Below are positions 36,867 through 48,900 of a stretch of DNA of 64,000 nucleotides, piece after piece. The notes below the pieces were generated by a model that was not told the DNA's origin, did no database searches, and saw only the letters and a list, made by a program, of their open reading frames with translations. The stretch is from Phytoseiulus persimilis (lineage: Eukaryota; Arthropoda; Arachnida; Mesostigmata; Phytoseiidae), in the NCBI GenBank assembly GCA_037576195.1, contig CM075103.1, positions 9,858,001 to 9,922,000 on the forward strand, written 5' to 3'. Numbering within the stretch: position 1 is the stretch's first letter; every line of letters begins with the position of its first letter. The translations under genes were made by a program, and so were the position numbers.

Positions 36867-38392
36867 AGTTATCTGCGATCAATATCCATCTCCATCCGAC
36901 TTGATATTGATACTAGGTTTTGGTGGTATCCAAGTATCTGCTTCCTGGATCCCTAAACAAGAATACAGCCTCACTCCCGCCACGAAAGGGGCACTCGAAC
37001 TCACATTCCTAGGAATGTGTCCCTCAAATAGCATTTCTCATCATACCACGGATGAGATTATCGAGGGAGTCGCAGCTCGCTCCCTTAGGCTCGTTCTGAG
37101 AAGCTATATCGCCGCCGCCGATACCGCTGCTGATTCGCAATGACATGATGGAGAACGTGTCCCTCACTCTCTCGTCTTTGAGCGTCAGTTCTCTCTAGCT
37201 CTTTCCAGATCTCCGAATCTCGACACGGCGGTGAGAGAGGGAATCCAAGGCGGGTGAATTTGAAAAAACGGCTCGACGCCCGAATCCACGAATAAGTCGT
37301 TTTCGAACCGATCAAAGGGCTAATTCTCACTCCCTTATCATAGAGACGTATGAAAGGAATAGAATCGCATTCAAAAAAACGATGGTCGCGCTCTGATTTT
37401 GTCGGAATTCTCCCAAGGGACCCTTGGGCCCTATTCGTACAGAAGTTCAGGAAAACAGGAAATTCGAGCTTCCTGTCGGCCTCAAGCGAATCAAAAGGAC
37501 TCGATCAGGAGTTTCCAAGAGGTGAACCATCCATTTTCGATAAATCCAAAGGGATCAGTCCGTTTTCGCTCAAGGAAAGAATCCTTGCCAACCCCCTTCG
37601 CTTTGTTTTGCGTTTAAGCCTAGCGACATCTTAGGCTTAAGGTGTGGTGAGCGTTACGAGCCTCCAAAACGAGCGATTTGGCGTATTTAAAGGTGAGAAA
37701 CTTCTGTGCGTGCATTTACGGAGTCTCATTTCGATCGGTGGAGGCGTCTTTCACGCGAAAAACTTGTCCAGAGCTCGGGTCCGTCTGCTCAGATCGGCGT
37801 CTGCTCGAAGCTCCCTTGTTGTTTGTCTGCTTGGCCAGACAGATTTTTGCGGGTTATACACAAAACAAGCAGCAGATAATCAGTAGTCGTCATCACGCGC
37901 TTCTTCGTCACGGTACTCGATGTCAACTTTTCAATGTTGACACTTCGCAACACCGTCTGACGACCCACGAAACCAACTCATCGCCATCCGATGACTCGCC
38001 GCTGACCAAGCCAATCAAGCCCTTTGTCAAGAGGTCATGACATCACATACGCTTGCTCAGACTTCTGCCGCATCTGCTCTAGTTAGCTAAGACAAGATCG
38101 AACCGTTCCACCCCAATCATGAGGGTCATTCCTAAGTCGAGATTCTAAGCGTCGTTGCTGAGCGCCTACGGGCCAGTGATGGTATCTGGGGGGATTTTGG
38201 CGCCATCGGCCACCTCGTTCTTCACGGCATCCCTGCCGTCGGTCGGAGCCAATCCCTGCTGTTTCTGCCGCTCATATCGGACGAACTGTCAGCTTTTGGA
38301 AGTCACAGCTAACCAACGATGTGCTCGCTCCGTAAAATCTCTATTGCTCGCCAAGAGAACTCCGTAGCTCCTGACACCGTTCGTCGTCACTG

Positions 38393-38416
38393 CTCGCTGC
38401 TGCTGCTGCCGCCGCC
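38393..38416. repeat. CTG/CCG triplet run upstream of the zinc-finger gene
   Basis: Short imperfect microsatellite of GCTGCTGCTGCTGCC type, about 450 bp before the zinc-finger ATG, possibly in its 5'UTR or promoter. Confidence 0.7.
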
Positions 38417-38869
38417 TCCGCGGCCGTCGTAGCTGTTCTCTCGGCTAGTCGGCCGTAATCCGATTACACTGGACAATCATTGATGGATAACCTCGTCATT
38501 CAGTCACTAATGAAATTCAAACTGTATAATTCGGGCTAAATAACGACTCTTTGTCCGCCGAAAATCTTTCGAGCGCCCAAACGCCGGTTCATCAGAAGCG
38601 ATATTGCGGAGCGATCATATGCATGATGAAATAAGAGATCCCCGGGAGGCTCTGTTCTCGATTTCGCTCATTCAGAGTCATTGACGGAGTTGTCGGATTG
38701 ACTGCTGTCAGTATGGAACGGGACGAGTTAGCGGAAAACAACAAGGATAGTTCAATCAGGCTGCGTCCACGCGGCTCGAGCGCGAGCTCACTTCGCGATG
38801 CAACTTCGATCCGTTCTCATGGGTTATCACAGTTCCCCTCTTGTTCCCGCAGTTTAAATTCTCAAGATC

Positions 38870-41665
38870 ATGAGTGGAAGTAGTCACGGAGAGGTCGTCA
38901 TAATAGATGAAACGGAGATGGAGATAGTGCAGCACGAAGATCTCCCATCATCGAAAGAAAAAAAGTCGATGCTCTCGATGCTTGCCGAAGTTGCGTCGGC
39001 TACTCTGAGCACCCCCAACGCCAAGAACAAGGTACGTGGTGAGGAGACCAAGAACACAGCAAGGCTGGCACGGCCCTATGAGGATTTTCCAGAAATCACT
39101 CGGAAAGCTTCCCTTTCAGACATCACAGATGACTCTCGATCAGATCAAGGCGTTGAAACCGTCCACCCTTGTCGACCTGTTCGCCATCTACAAAACCGAT
39201 GAAGCTGGAACCAAATTTTGCTACATGTGTCGGCTGCTCCCTGATAAATGCCGAGCCGCCTTCTGGAGCCACAGTGAGCATCCTATCAAATAAGCGTTGG
39301 TTGGCGGTCCAAGACCGTTGTCGATGACCCGTCCCGCGAAGCCGCAGCTTCAGGTTCCTCCAACTGAAACTTTGTCGAAATTGCAGCTGGCAACGAAGTC
39401 AGAGCACGTCAGCTCATGCAGAGCCATCTCTCCGAGCACATACAGGAGATCGAAAGGGACGCCGGAGTAATCCAGGTCGAAGAGGAGGATCAGATTTACG
39501 AGAACTCCGAAGTTATCGAGGTCATAGAAATATCAGGCAGACAGAGAACGAACAGCTCGTCATCTGCTACTCTGAGGTAAGGCTCGCGATTGCCCCTGAC
39601 CGCCCCCACGCGTCCTCGACCGGAATGGAGTCCGACCCGAACGGAGCGGAGTCCGACCCGAACGGAGCGGGATTGCATGTTTGAATCTGGGCCCCTAGGA
39701 ATAACTGTTCTTTTTCTTCCCAATCGCAGCGCTTCGGAGGTCGAGGACAACGACGAGGAGGGCGAACCTTTGTTCCGTCCACACACGTTGAACCCACTCG
39801 AGACCGGTGACGACTGGACGGTTCTTGAGGAGCTCGGCGATCATTTCTACACCCATCCGTGTGGACCCGCTGAAGTTCCGCGGGAGAAGTATGCCACTAC
39901 CGTTATCAAGATCGATGCGGACGGAACCCATCACCTCAGTGAGTGCACAGCTCTCAGGCGAACTTTTCACCGGTTGCGTTGTGTGTCGTTCGTCAAGGCG
40001 GCCACTCAATGGTTTCGTTCCGCAGAATGTGCAAAGTTCTTTGTCTGAATGTTCGTAATGTTCCTCAGATCCCGAACCCCCTGTCTGCATCTCGACGCCA
40101 CCGTGGCCTTCTATATACACGCCTTTGCTGCCGAACATCTCCGAGATCGAAAACATTCGAGCAGAGCCGATACCGGAATCTTCGTCGGAGGAGGAAGAAG
40201 AAGAAGAGCCAGAAGCGGTCTCTGTGCAGTACGTCGTTGAACAGGCACCGCAAGAGCAGTACAACACCACGACGAGATACGTTTACGAAGGTACGGCCCC
40301 GACCGTAGAAGACGTCTACATTCCGCATCGAGTGTCTGGCGTGACTCGGAAGGAAAATATGCCCTCTTCACGTACGACGTACTTCACAGATGCGAGTGGT
40401 GTGCTCTACGAATGTCAGGAGAACAGCGTTGCCGAAGCGCAGGAAGAAGTGCAGGCAGTTCCGAGTACATCTTCTCAGCCGCGCACTATGCACATTGTTG
40501 TTGACCAGGAGACCGGGGAAGAGTACGCTGTTGAATATCAAGAAGAGAGTGACCAATATGTTGAGGATGTCTCTTATCAGAGCACCAGCCGAGAGTATGA
40601 AGGTGTCGGTGACTCGGAAAACGTTGTTGTTTATGCGGACGGCTCGCAAGAGTACCTGGGAGAGATCGAACACGTCGAATGGACCGAGGAAGAAGTTGCT
40701 GAACAGGAGATCTCGACGAACTTCTCGCCGTTCGAGGGCAAAGTTCAGTACCAGCAGATAATCCAGCCGCGTCAGATGAAATCGAGAGGTTTGTTCCCGA
40801 ATCATTCTTCTATTCGTTATGACCGGAGCGTTGCAGTCGAGGATGTCGACATCGGAGTTCCAGCGGTGTCGGAGGAACCGTCAGGCAAGAGGAATCCTAA
40901 TTTGTTCTCCATCTTGCAGCGGGGAATCGATCCCGTCAAGTTCAAATCGGCTACTCCCAGGTAGCGGAAGAGCAAGTTAATATTGTTGGCACTATTCAAA
41001 CGGATGAAGCTTCAAGGAACCACAACGGCCGTGTTATTCCTGAATGGGAGAAGGTGAGTTTCACGGCTGGGCTCGGAGCTAGAGTCACAGAATTCGCAGA
41101 GAGATTTTGGAATTCGACAATTCGGTACAAGTCGAGAGCCGAACTGACTACCCATATATTACAGCAACTGGCTATCAACTACCTGAAAGCGCTCAACGAG
41201 CGCACAGAGCCCGACTTCGTGCTGCAGTGCAAAATCTGCAACAACAACAAGACGTACACGGCGGCCGCGACCCTTATTTCCCATTACCGAGGTCACGCCG
41301 GAATCAAACCGTTCACTTGTCAGATCTGCGGGGCCACTTTCACGAGACAGCATTCGCTGAAGTACCATCTACTCATACACAACAACGCCTCGAGGTTCAC
41401 CTGTACCGCCTGCAGCCGTCAATTCAGACATCCGTCTCATTACAAAGAGCACCTCCGAAGGCACACGGGCGAAACCCCGTTCGAGTGCAGCGACTGTCCC
41501 CAACGATTCAAGACCCGCAACACATACAAGCGTCATTTGAAGACTCGGCACAAGAAGCTCCTGAGCAAAGATGGTATCACGGTCATGGAGTACGCCGAAG
41601 GAGACCCGGAAGGCGAAGTTGCTGAGATGGTGGTTATCAAAGAAGAGGACGACGACCTTCTGTAA
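38870..41665 (+). CDS. C2H2 zinc-finger protein, acidic middle, four C-terminal fingers
   Basis: Probable nuclear DNA-binding regulator; I cannot name the ortholog. Seven coding exons: 38870-39031, 39120-39273, 39387-39576, 39730-39938, 40069-40788, 40920-41053, 41165-41665; the sum is exactly 690 codons with consistent phases. The N-terminal region carries a finger-like FCYMCRLLPDKC module (CxxC then C) split by an intron before its expected histidines. Exon 5 encodes a long acidic stretch with seven consecutive Glu and many Tyr/Gln residues. Residues about 545-652 hold four C2H2 fingers, including KPFTCQICGATFTRQHSL, RFTCTACSRQFRHPSHY and PFECSDCPQRFKTRNTY, followed by an acidic tail EEDDDLL. 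ATG 38870 follows a good acceptor, so a 5'UTR exon lies upstream. Confidence 0.9.
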
Positions 41666-41695
41666 ATAATTTGTAAACGGGCTTTTTCAGTTTGA

Positions 41696-41701
41696 AATAA
41701 A
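41696..41701 (+). promoter_or_regulatory. Polyadenylation signal of the zinc-finger gene
   Basis: AATAAA about 30 nt after the stop codon, giving an unusually short 3'UTR. Confidence 0.8.
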
Positions 41702-43724
41702 TATCCGAATTGTATTATTATTACTGTACGGCTCGCTAATACTCAATGCCTAGTTTGGAGCCACGGGTAGACTTTGCGATCATTCTCGGAAGGTCGTTTT
41801 TGCTTGGCGACCCCGGCAGTGAGCTGAAATTTCCCTCTCTCCCTTCCGGGACGACCCGGGAGACAACTACTGAACCCGTCTCGATCCTCTGGCTTGAGCG
41901 AGCCTGCCTACATTCCCCTCGAGCACGAGTGTCGTCACGTCAAGACAGGTGCTTCCGACCCTGATCTCTGGCATACCGTATTCTTCGTTCAATACATCAA
42001 CAGACTTAGAAGACGATCTAGGAGAGGAGCTCTCTCCAATGGCGGGGAACATGAGTAGGCGTGACACTGGAGTAGGCCCCGTAGTTCCCTGCGGAGTAGG
42101 CACGAGTCAGAAAACATTCAGAATCACGGGTCTGGGCCACTCGCTGATCTCTTAGCCTCCCTTATGGTTTCCTGAAAAGATTTTGCGTTCCAGCATTCCG
42201 ATGCCGAAACGTCCGTCGGAGACATTACAGCTCGTTTACATGATTCGCTCCAGTGACGACAAACGACCCAACATATAGGAGGCAGTGTGGTGAGTTGACC
42301 CAGAAGCTATCAGCTGGAGTCACTCAGGGTGCCTGGAGAGCATTCACAATATGATCCATACATTCATCCACTGTCGCACCTAAGATGAGTGTCGACCGTT
42401 GCGATGACTCCTTGTGCTATATAGGGTCAGCGCGTCAAGGGACGAACGAAACATCGGCATTTTTCTGCGGAATCGGCACTAAACGGGGAGCAGTTCAGAG
42501 GTTCGCGAGCTTTCTTCTTCCGGAACGCTCCGTAGTGGGACTGAAACCCCGCATGGTAGAGGGCACGGGACACGACTAGTATTCTCTCAGTAGCGGGTTC
42601 GAGTGCTCTGGACTGCTCAGTTTGCACTGGTGGGCTCTGACCGGCTGCATCGAGACTGTTGATATGAACAACCGTAAGATGACTGGAAGAGGTATTGCAT
42701 GACCAGCAGTGCCCGCCCCTCTGATGGACCGCATTCATGCTCATCGTCAGCGATGAAGTCTCACCAGATGGATATGTTGAGCTCCATCGCGTGTTGTTAT
42801 ATCATTGCTCGTAATGAGAAACCACACAAGATACTCCAGCCGCGATCAGTCGCTGCTCTCCTCGGAGCGCCACTGAGGTTCAGGGCCACCAATCATTCGA
42901 GATCTGTGACGCCGAGTTTCGCGGCGCGCCCTCCCCGATTTTTGTATCGTTCTTGAGACGAAAAGGTAAATCTGAGTCCCACAGAACGAGGGAATCGAGA
43001 AGCCAACTTCTCCCGCTCAGGGTTCGGAACGGAGGTTGAATCTGCGCCTTTAGGCCAGGCCTCCCGAGAGGAGTTCTGGAATCTCCCAGATAACCTTCTG
43101 ACGGTTCTCGATGATCGGGCTTGGAAACCTGCGGGAACTCGAGGGTTCGGCTCGATCGTTCTCGCGGGAGCGATCCCGGAACCATTATGTTAATGCCGTC
43201 GGGTGACAGTCCAACGATCGAGTCAGAGAGTGCTTGGGATTCAAGTAAATCGAGGAGCAAGAGAAACTAGCGGAGCCTCACAGTGGAAGCGCAGGAATAA
43301 CGGATACGAGACCCGGATCTCGGAAGAGAAAATGTGGAACCGATTCATTCGATCCCAACATGGAACACAGATGCTGAACCTGAATGCGATGTGTAGCAAG
43401 CTCCCCATCTTATGTCGTTCCATCTGACAAGACGAGTGCGTGAAATGCGTATTGCAGACCGAGCCTCAGTCCCGCTTAGTACTGTTGGAGTCGTATACCC
43501 ACCAAAAACCCGGTGTCTCCCCAACCTTCACTAGTCGTCGGGAGAATACGCCACCCATGGCCGGAACTGCGTTAGCATCACTTCGTTCAAACTGGAAGCT
43601 AGTTTCGAATACAGCCAAGTCGACGTTCGAGGAATGGCTGACTTCCTGAGAGAGGAACGCGAGGACCCAGAGGAAATCTTGCAATCTGTTAACGAAATCA
43701 ATCTCGACCGGACTAGTTCGGCTT

Positions 43725-43754
43725 TCCAGGTAGTTTGAGAGTCAACTACCTGGA
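43725..43754. other. 11-bp perfect inverted repeat (hairpin)
   Basis: TCCAGGTAGTT, an 8-nt loop, then AACTACCTGGA. It is isolated in intergenic sequence and no function is recognised. Confidence 0.5.
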
Positions 43755-45412
43755 TAAATACGCCTCCGCATTCGTGGTGTGATTCTCAGTATGAATTCCT
43801 GTTCCAATCGTTACCGATCAATCGACCCTGTCGAGTTCAAAATACACGAGCTGACCTTTGATTCACCATGTATGCACGCGTTGAGAGTAAATACATTCTA
43901 GTTTGCGTGGGTGACGGTTGTTGTGGCGTTCGTTACTTTCCTAAAATAGGACACAGTCTCTCTGTCGGAGAAGAACCAAAGGTGCCTATGCTGGTTGTGC
44001 GATGACGGAAGAGGGCCGTAGGGGCACGTGTACGACCGAGTGAGCGAGCAAACGCTAACCAAGAGTCGTCCAATGAAGAGCTCAGCTTCCTTTCTGCTCG
44101 TTCTCAAAGAGTTTCGGGGCTGCCCTTGCCTGATAGTGTGCTCTGCGGTGGTCCTTGCTCAGTTCCTGCTTGTGGCTAGAGCTACTGGCTAAGTTTTCCC
44201 TTTCTCCCTCATGAGATGACCTGGAAGAATGCTACAATAACCGTCTCAACCCTCTGGCGTGCGTGTGCCTGCCTATCTCTCCGTGTGCGTGTGTTCCAAC
44301 CACTCTGAATGTGCTCTCCCCCGTCCTGTCCCACGTCCATGAGTCTTGCGCCTGGTTTTACTCTCGACACTTTGAGAAGAACTTTTTCGGGGAAAAATTC
44401 GCTTCAGCAACACAATCGAGTCCCAAACGCCGGCGGCAGAATTGAATTTCGGACAGTACTGTCGGAGCGGTGAAAAGAATTTCGCGGTGCATGATAAATC
44501 AGTCGAGCTTGTGCTGGTGTGTAGGTCAAGTTGTCGCGGGAAAGTTTTATCCTCGAACTCGAACGGGCACGGAGTGAAGTGGAAGTGTACGAACAGTTTT
44601 CGTCGCGAGTTCTGGACTTCGTTGGCTCTCTCATGATCGCCCGGCACAAAGGCTGAGTTGAATGGTGGCTCAATTATGAACTCCTAGCGCAATTCAATTC
44701 GCTCCGGGAACGAGTATTGCAGCGGAGAGCTGGAGGAACTACGAGTGACTCGTTCGTGTCAGCGATTGTGTCGTACATCCATGGCCCCCTCGAGAAGCCG
44801 CGAGAATTCCACTCTCAATCGAATATTATCTCTTCCGCCAGTATAGGCGCTCCGCATCCAGAATCAGGTGAGTGCCGTTCAGGTACTTGGAACCTCAGAC
44901 GGTTTCACAGAGTCCAACGAATCTTCAATGGTGAGAGGGGATTCCTAAACCTTCCGGTTAAGACCAGCGGTGAACGAGTCGTCGGAACCTTTCTCTGTTT
45001 CTGGGGTCTGTCCGTTCCTGAAGGCCAGGGGACGAAGCTCGCCCCCACCTATTCGATCTCCGATTGATGGCCGAAACATGAGGATTGAGCCATCGAGCTC
45101 CGCGCATGCGCAGAGGCTCGAAACGTTCGCGGACTCCGCCGGCGTACGGGAACTCAGAAACGTAACGCCATGGGCTTGTCAACGGAATCAATCCAGAACC
45201 GTACTCAATGAGCGACCGCACAAGGCGGCAACGGTCCCAAAAGGAGTTCACTAATCGGTGACTCGAAGACGAAGCGCGTGCTTGGGTTCCATCGAGAAAC
45301 GGAATTCCACCATCAAGCCCCGCCGAATGATAGAGCGGGAGAGTGAAGTATATCGTCCCCGGTCCCCGCAGCCGCTGATGGATAGTGGTGGTTGTGTGGT
45401 GTAGCCGCTGCC

Positions 45413-45835
45413 GCCGTTGCCGCCGCCACCATCGTCGCCGCTCTGGGCTGTTACACTCCTCGTAGTCGTCGTCGTCGACCGCCGCCGCCGCCGTCGTCGT
45501 CGTTCTAAGTCTAGTGGTCGCGGTGGTGTTGTTGCTGCTGGTGTTATTGAAGAAGAATAGAGAAGCAGCTCCGCTCGCTAGAGGGATCAGCAACAGCAGC
45601 AACTCCGTGCTGTGTGTGTCGCCATGTTTGCGTCGGGAAGAGCGGGTTTGCTTCGAATGCTCGCTCTGGCAACCGAGTGAAGTCAAGTTTTCCTAGTGAA
45701 GTGCCGTCCACGAGAGAGGTTGTGGTGAAGTCGAGTCGGCAACGGAGCCCCGCCGCGGCTTCGAAAACGACCTGAGTGCTCATCGTAGTCATCGTCGGTG
45801 GTGGTGGTGGTGGTCGTCGTCGTCGTCGTCGCTGT
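45413..45835. repeat. Triplet-repeat-rich leader of PHACTR
   Basis: Several short runs of GTC, CGC, GGT and GCA triplets, densest at 45465-45505 and 45790-45835. They lie just upstream of the inferred PHACTR start, so they are probably in the 5'UTR. Confidence 0.7.
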
Positions 45836-45932
45836 CTTCGAGAAGCCATCCGGTGCGAACGGATTCTACACCGGGAAAATAACGATGACAGCAACCAAGA
45901 CGACGACACAAGAGGCCGACTGACTGAGATGT

Positions 45933-48900
45933 ATGGAGGGCGTTGTTGTTAACGAAGACCTGGGGGGAGTTCCGTTGGCGAGTCCCCCTGACAGTTCGCC
46001 TTCAGCCACAGATGAATCCTTCGAACGAGGAATTGGAAGGAGTCGCAGTGCGTTCCAACTTCGATCAGGTGGGCAGTACTCAATATCAACAACAACTACT
46101 ACAACAACAACAACAACAGCGTCACCAGTAGAAGTCGAGTCGGTCGCAGCGGCAGCGAACGCCGCCGAAACGGCACGGAAGTAACTCGAGATACTCTGAA
46201 CAAGTTCGAAACGCTTTCGAACGTTCGAGGATGCTTTCGAGTGGTGCGGTTTTGCTCCGATTCAAGAGACCGGAACCTCTGGCTCATTCGGGTCGCCCGT
46301 ACGGCCGTAATGAGCCGAGAGAGTCTCGAAGAGTCAATCTACCAGCTTAAGATCAGAAAGTTCTGCATTCGTGTGTTGGAGAATGTAGAGCGTTGACGTC
46401 CGAGGAATGCGTTCCGTCTTCACTACTACAAATGCGCAGTAACATCAATCCGGGCGGTGGATTTTTTCAGCAGCATCTGTACTGATCAGGCGATTTTGTG
46501 GAACTAGAGAGGTCCGTGGTAACCGGAGGACGACCTCCTGGGTGCTCCCTACCACGCCTGAGCCGTGACACCTGCAGCTCATGTTCGAACAGGGGATCGT
46601 ACTGAGTTCATGGGTTTCCGCCCTTCTGTCTGTTTGCCTTATCGGTAGGTGTTGAGGGGCGGTAACTTATGCAGAGGGTTTCCTCGGCTTCGATTTCTGT
46701 GAAAACAGATGAATCAAACCGAGGCGGCAGGATAACACTAAGCCGCCTGATCTGACTGTCATGTGAGAATGGCGTTGCAAGCCGTGCAGAAACTCTCATG
46801 GCCTGTAATCAGTGGGAACCGCCTTCGCCAGCCGAGATGTCTGGGGAAACCTTTTACTTCGGTACAGATTCCCAAGGCCCCTCGTCGGTGGAGTTTTTCC
46901 GCAAGAGAGCGGTCCCACTCTGTGCCGACCCAGATCCGGGAATTTAATTCGCGAGGAATCAGATCAGCTGTGGACGGAAACAGAACAACAAACGCTCTGC
47001 GTCCCGATCCTAACGGCTAGCTATGATTGCACTCATTCTCCTTCATTGCCTCTGCCGGCCAGGAAGAATATTTAGATGAGCGGAGGGCGAAGCAAACGTC
47101 CATCTAAATCGTTCGCTAAACGTCGAAAGGTCACGGAACAGATGACATCTTGTCAATCACCGTTCACTGTTGGGATTAAGCGTTCCGGGCAGTATCCACT
47201 ACGACGACTCATCCGTCATACTTAAAAGCTTCGCGCCTTTTACTTATTTTTCTCAACAGACGAACGTATGGCGCGAAATCAGCGCGGCCGGCATCAGATA
47301 TCGGTCGGATCATTTGAGCGAGTCTCGGCTGCTAAAACAGCCGTCATGACTCCTCGGACCTTTGAACCGGCGGTCATTCAAGTTCTAGGTAAACTATCGT
47401 GTTCGACCAACTATTCGTCGTCTCCTACCTGTACTGAACGAGCCATCCAGAGCGCGGTATCGACTGTGGCGGTCGGCCTTGCTTAATTGGTGTTCATTAC
47501 CTCGATAAGGCACGATGACTCCGAAGCCCCGCTTCAAACACGCGCCCGTTCCTAAGACTCGCTCGTCGGTTGGGAGGGGAGGGGGGGGGCGCCATCTCTC
47601 CGTTTGAAAATTCTCGCTCAATTACAGCTCACCCGTGGTGGGCATCGATGGTGACCCAGAGGTGGGGATTCACCGATGTCAAAAACTTCCGTTGGAAAGA
47701 ATGCTCCGCATCGCGCTTCCCAGAATCGTCCTTGTGTGAAATGCGGAAATCTTTGAAGCTGCACGGCTCGATGATTGGTTACTTGTGCGTGTCACCGTAA
47801 ACGTCAGCTGCAACGGCGGCGCCTTCCGCCGCCGCGATGTCAACGGGAGGCTCGCTCCTCGTTGGCAGCGTTCCGTGAAATGTCACGGGGTTGTTCGCCC
47901 AGATAGATCTGTGAAGGGGATTTCGAGCTGGGAACAACCGTTATCGACGGGAGAACGCGCGGACCTCTTCCAAACTCCGTTTGTTCGATTCGGGATCATG
48001 GCCAACCGGAACTATACCCTCGGTTCCATTCCTGGCCGTACCTTGGCATCCCATCTTTCCTGAAAGCCGATGCTCGTGAAGTCTGAATTCGATGATGAGC
48101 TGGCGTCTGAGCGTGTAATCTCCAAAATAAATGTTTCCGATTCCCGCCCGTATCGATTGGCGGATGGCTCGGGAAATCTGGGTACATGTCATCCACCAGT
48201 CGAAGCCCTGTTGCGCAGTTATCGTCACCGTCGAGAAAGTGAAAACAGATTCACACTCTCGAGTACATGGTACCCGAAGACAGCGCCACAGAGTACACCA
48301 GAATCGAAAGGTGTAATCAACACGGCCCGATGGTGGGTTTCTGATCTCGGATTAGCTGAACGCGGATCACAAACTCTCTGCGCTACTGATTGATCACCGG
48401 AAAAGACTGGAACGAGAAAAGTCTGGAAGAATAACCCGCCCTGCTGCTGTTTTCCCGGCACGGGAGAACTTCAAGTAGCGCATCTGCTGGGAGTTTCGCC
48501 TCCGCGCATCGGCTGTTAGTCGTCTCTCTCGCAGGCAACTGCAACTCACGTAGGAGGCAAAAGACACGCTCCCGATTGAGATGAGCTTGAGCGGCCCCGG
48601 GAAGTTGTTTATCAAAAACGATCCCGTTTAGATCTCGTGATCCAGCGAGAATTCCAGCGAGCCGGCCTCGCCGTGATTTGGCGTTTGTGGCTGCGTTCTA
48701 TCCAGACCTCGACGCCGCCGCAGAGACGTCAGCTACGGCAGCGAGCGGTCAAAAGCTTGTCAAACGCCAAACGTTCTTCCCGAATGTCGTACGCGAATCG
48801 AAGTCGAAAGGAAGCGCCGCCGACTGGTCCGGAGAACGACCGGCAGTTGGTCCTCGCCGTCGTTCGGAGCCCGGGAATGGGAAAAACAATTGACTTTTTC

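Larger units (their letters stand above)
28478..38869. other. 10.4 kb between LRP5/6 and the zinc-finger gene; no gene recognised
   Basis: The flanking genes are divergent, so both promoters should be near its ends. Inside I see CAG/CAA triplets near 28.85-28.93 kb, a large inverted repeat (30279-30717), a small hairpin at 32697-32723, an 11-G run at 33545-33555, one member of a diverged repeat pair (about 34430-34550) and a truncated SINE (36672-36866). Open frames are short and match no family I know. A 5'UTR exon of the zinc-finger gene probably ends before the acceptor at about 38850. Confidence 0.55.
41702..45932. other. Gap between zinc-finger gene and PHACTR; no gene recognised, ends in a triplet-rich leader
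   Basis: The first 3.5 kb show no recognised gene; an 11-bp perfect hairpin lies at 43725-43754. From about 45350 to 45930 the sequence becomes rich in GTC, CGC, GGT and GCA triplets, which I read as the PHACTR promoter and 5'UTR. Long minus-strand frames here (44958-45686) follow from the triplet repeats. Confidence 0.55.

Noticed and set aside
44958-45686. 242-codon minus-strand frame
   Set aside because: Low-complexity translation produced by triplet repeats in the PHACTR leader.
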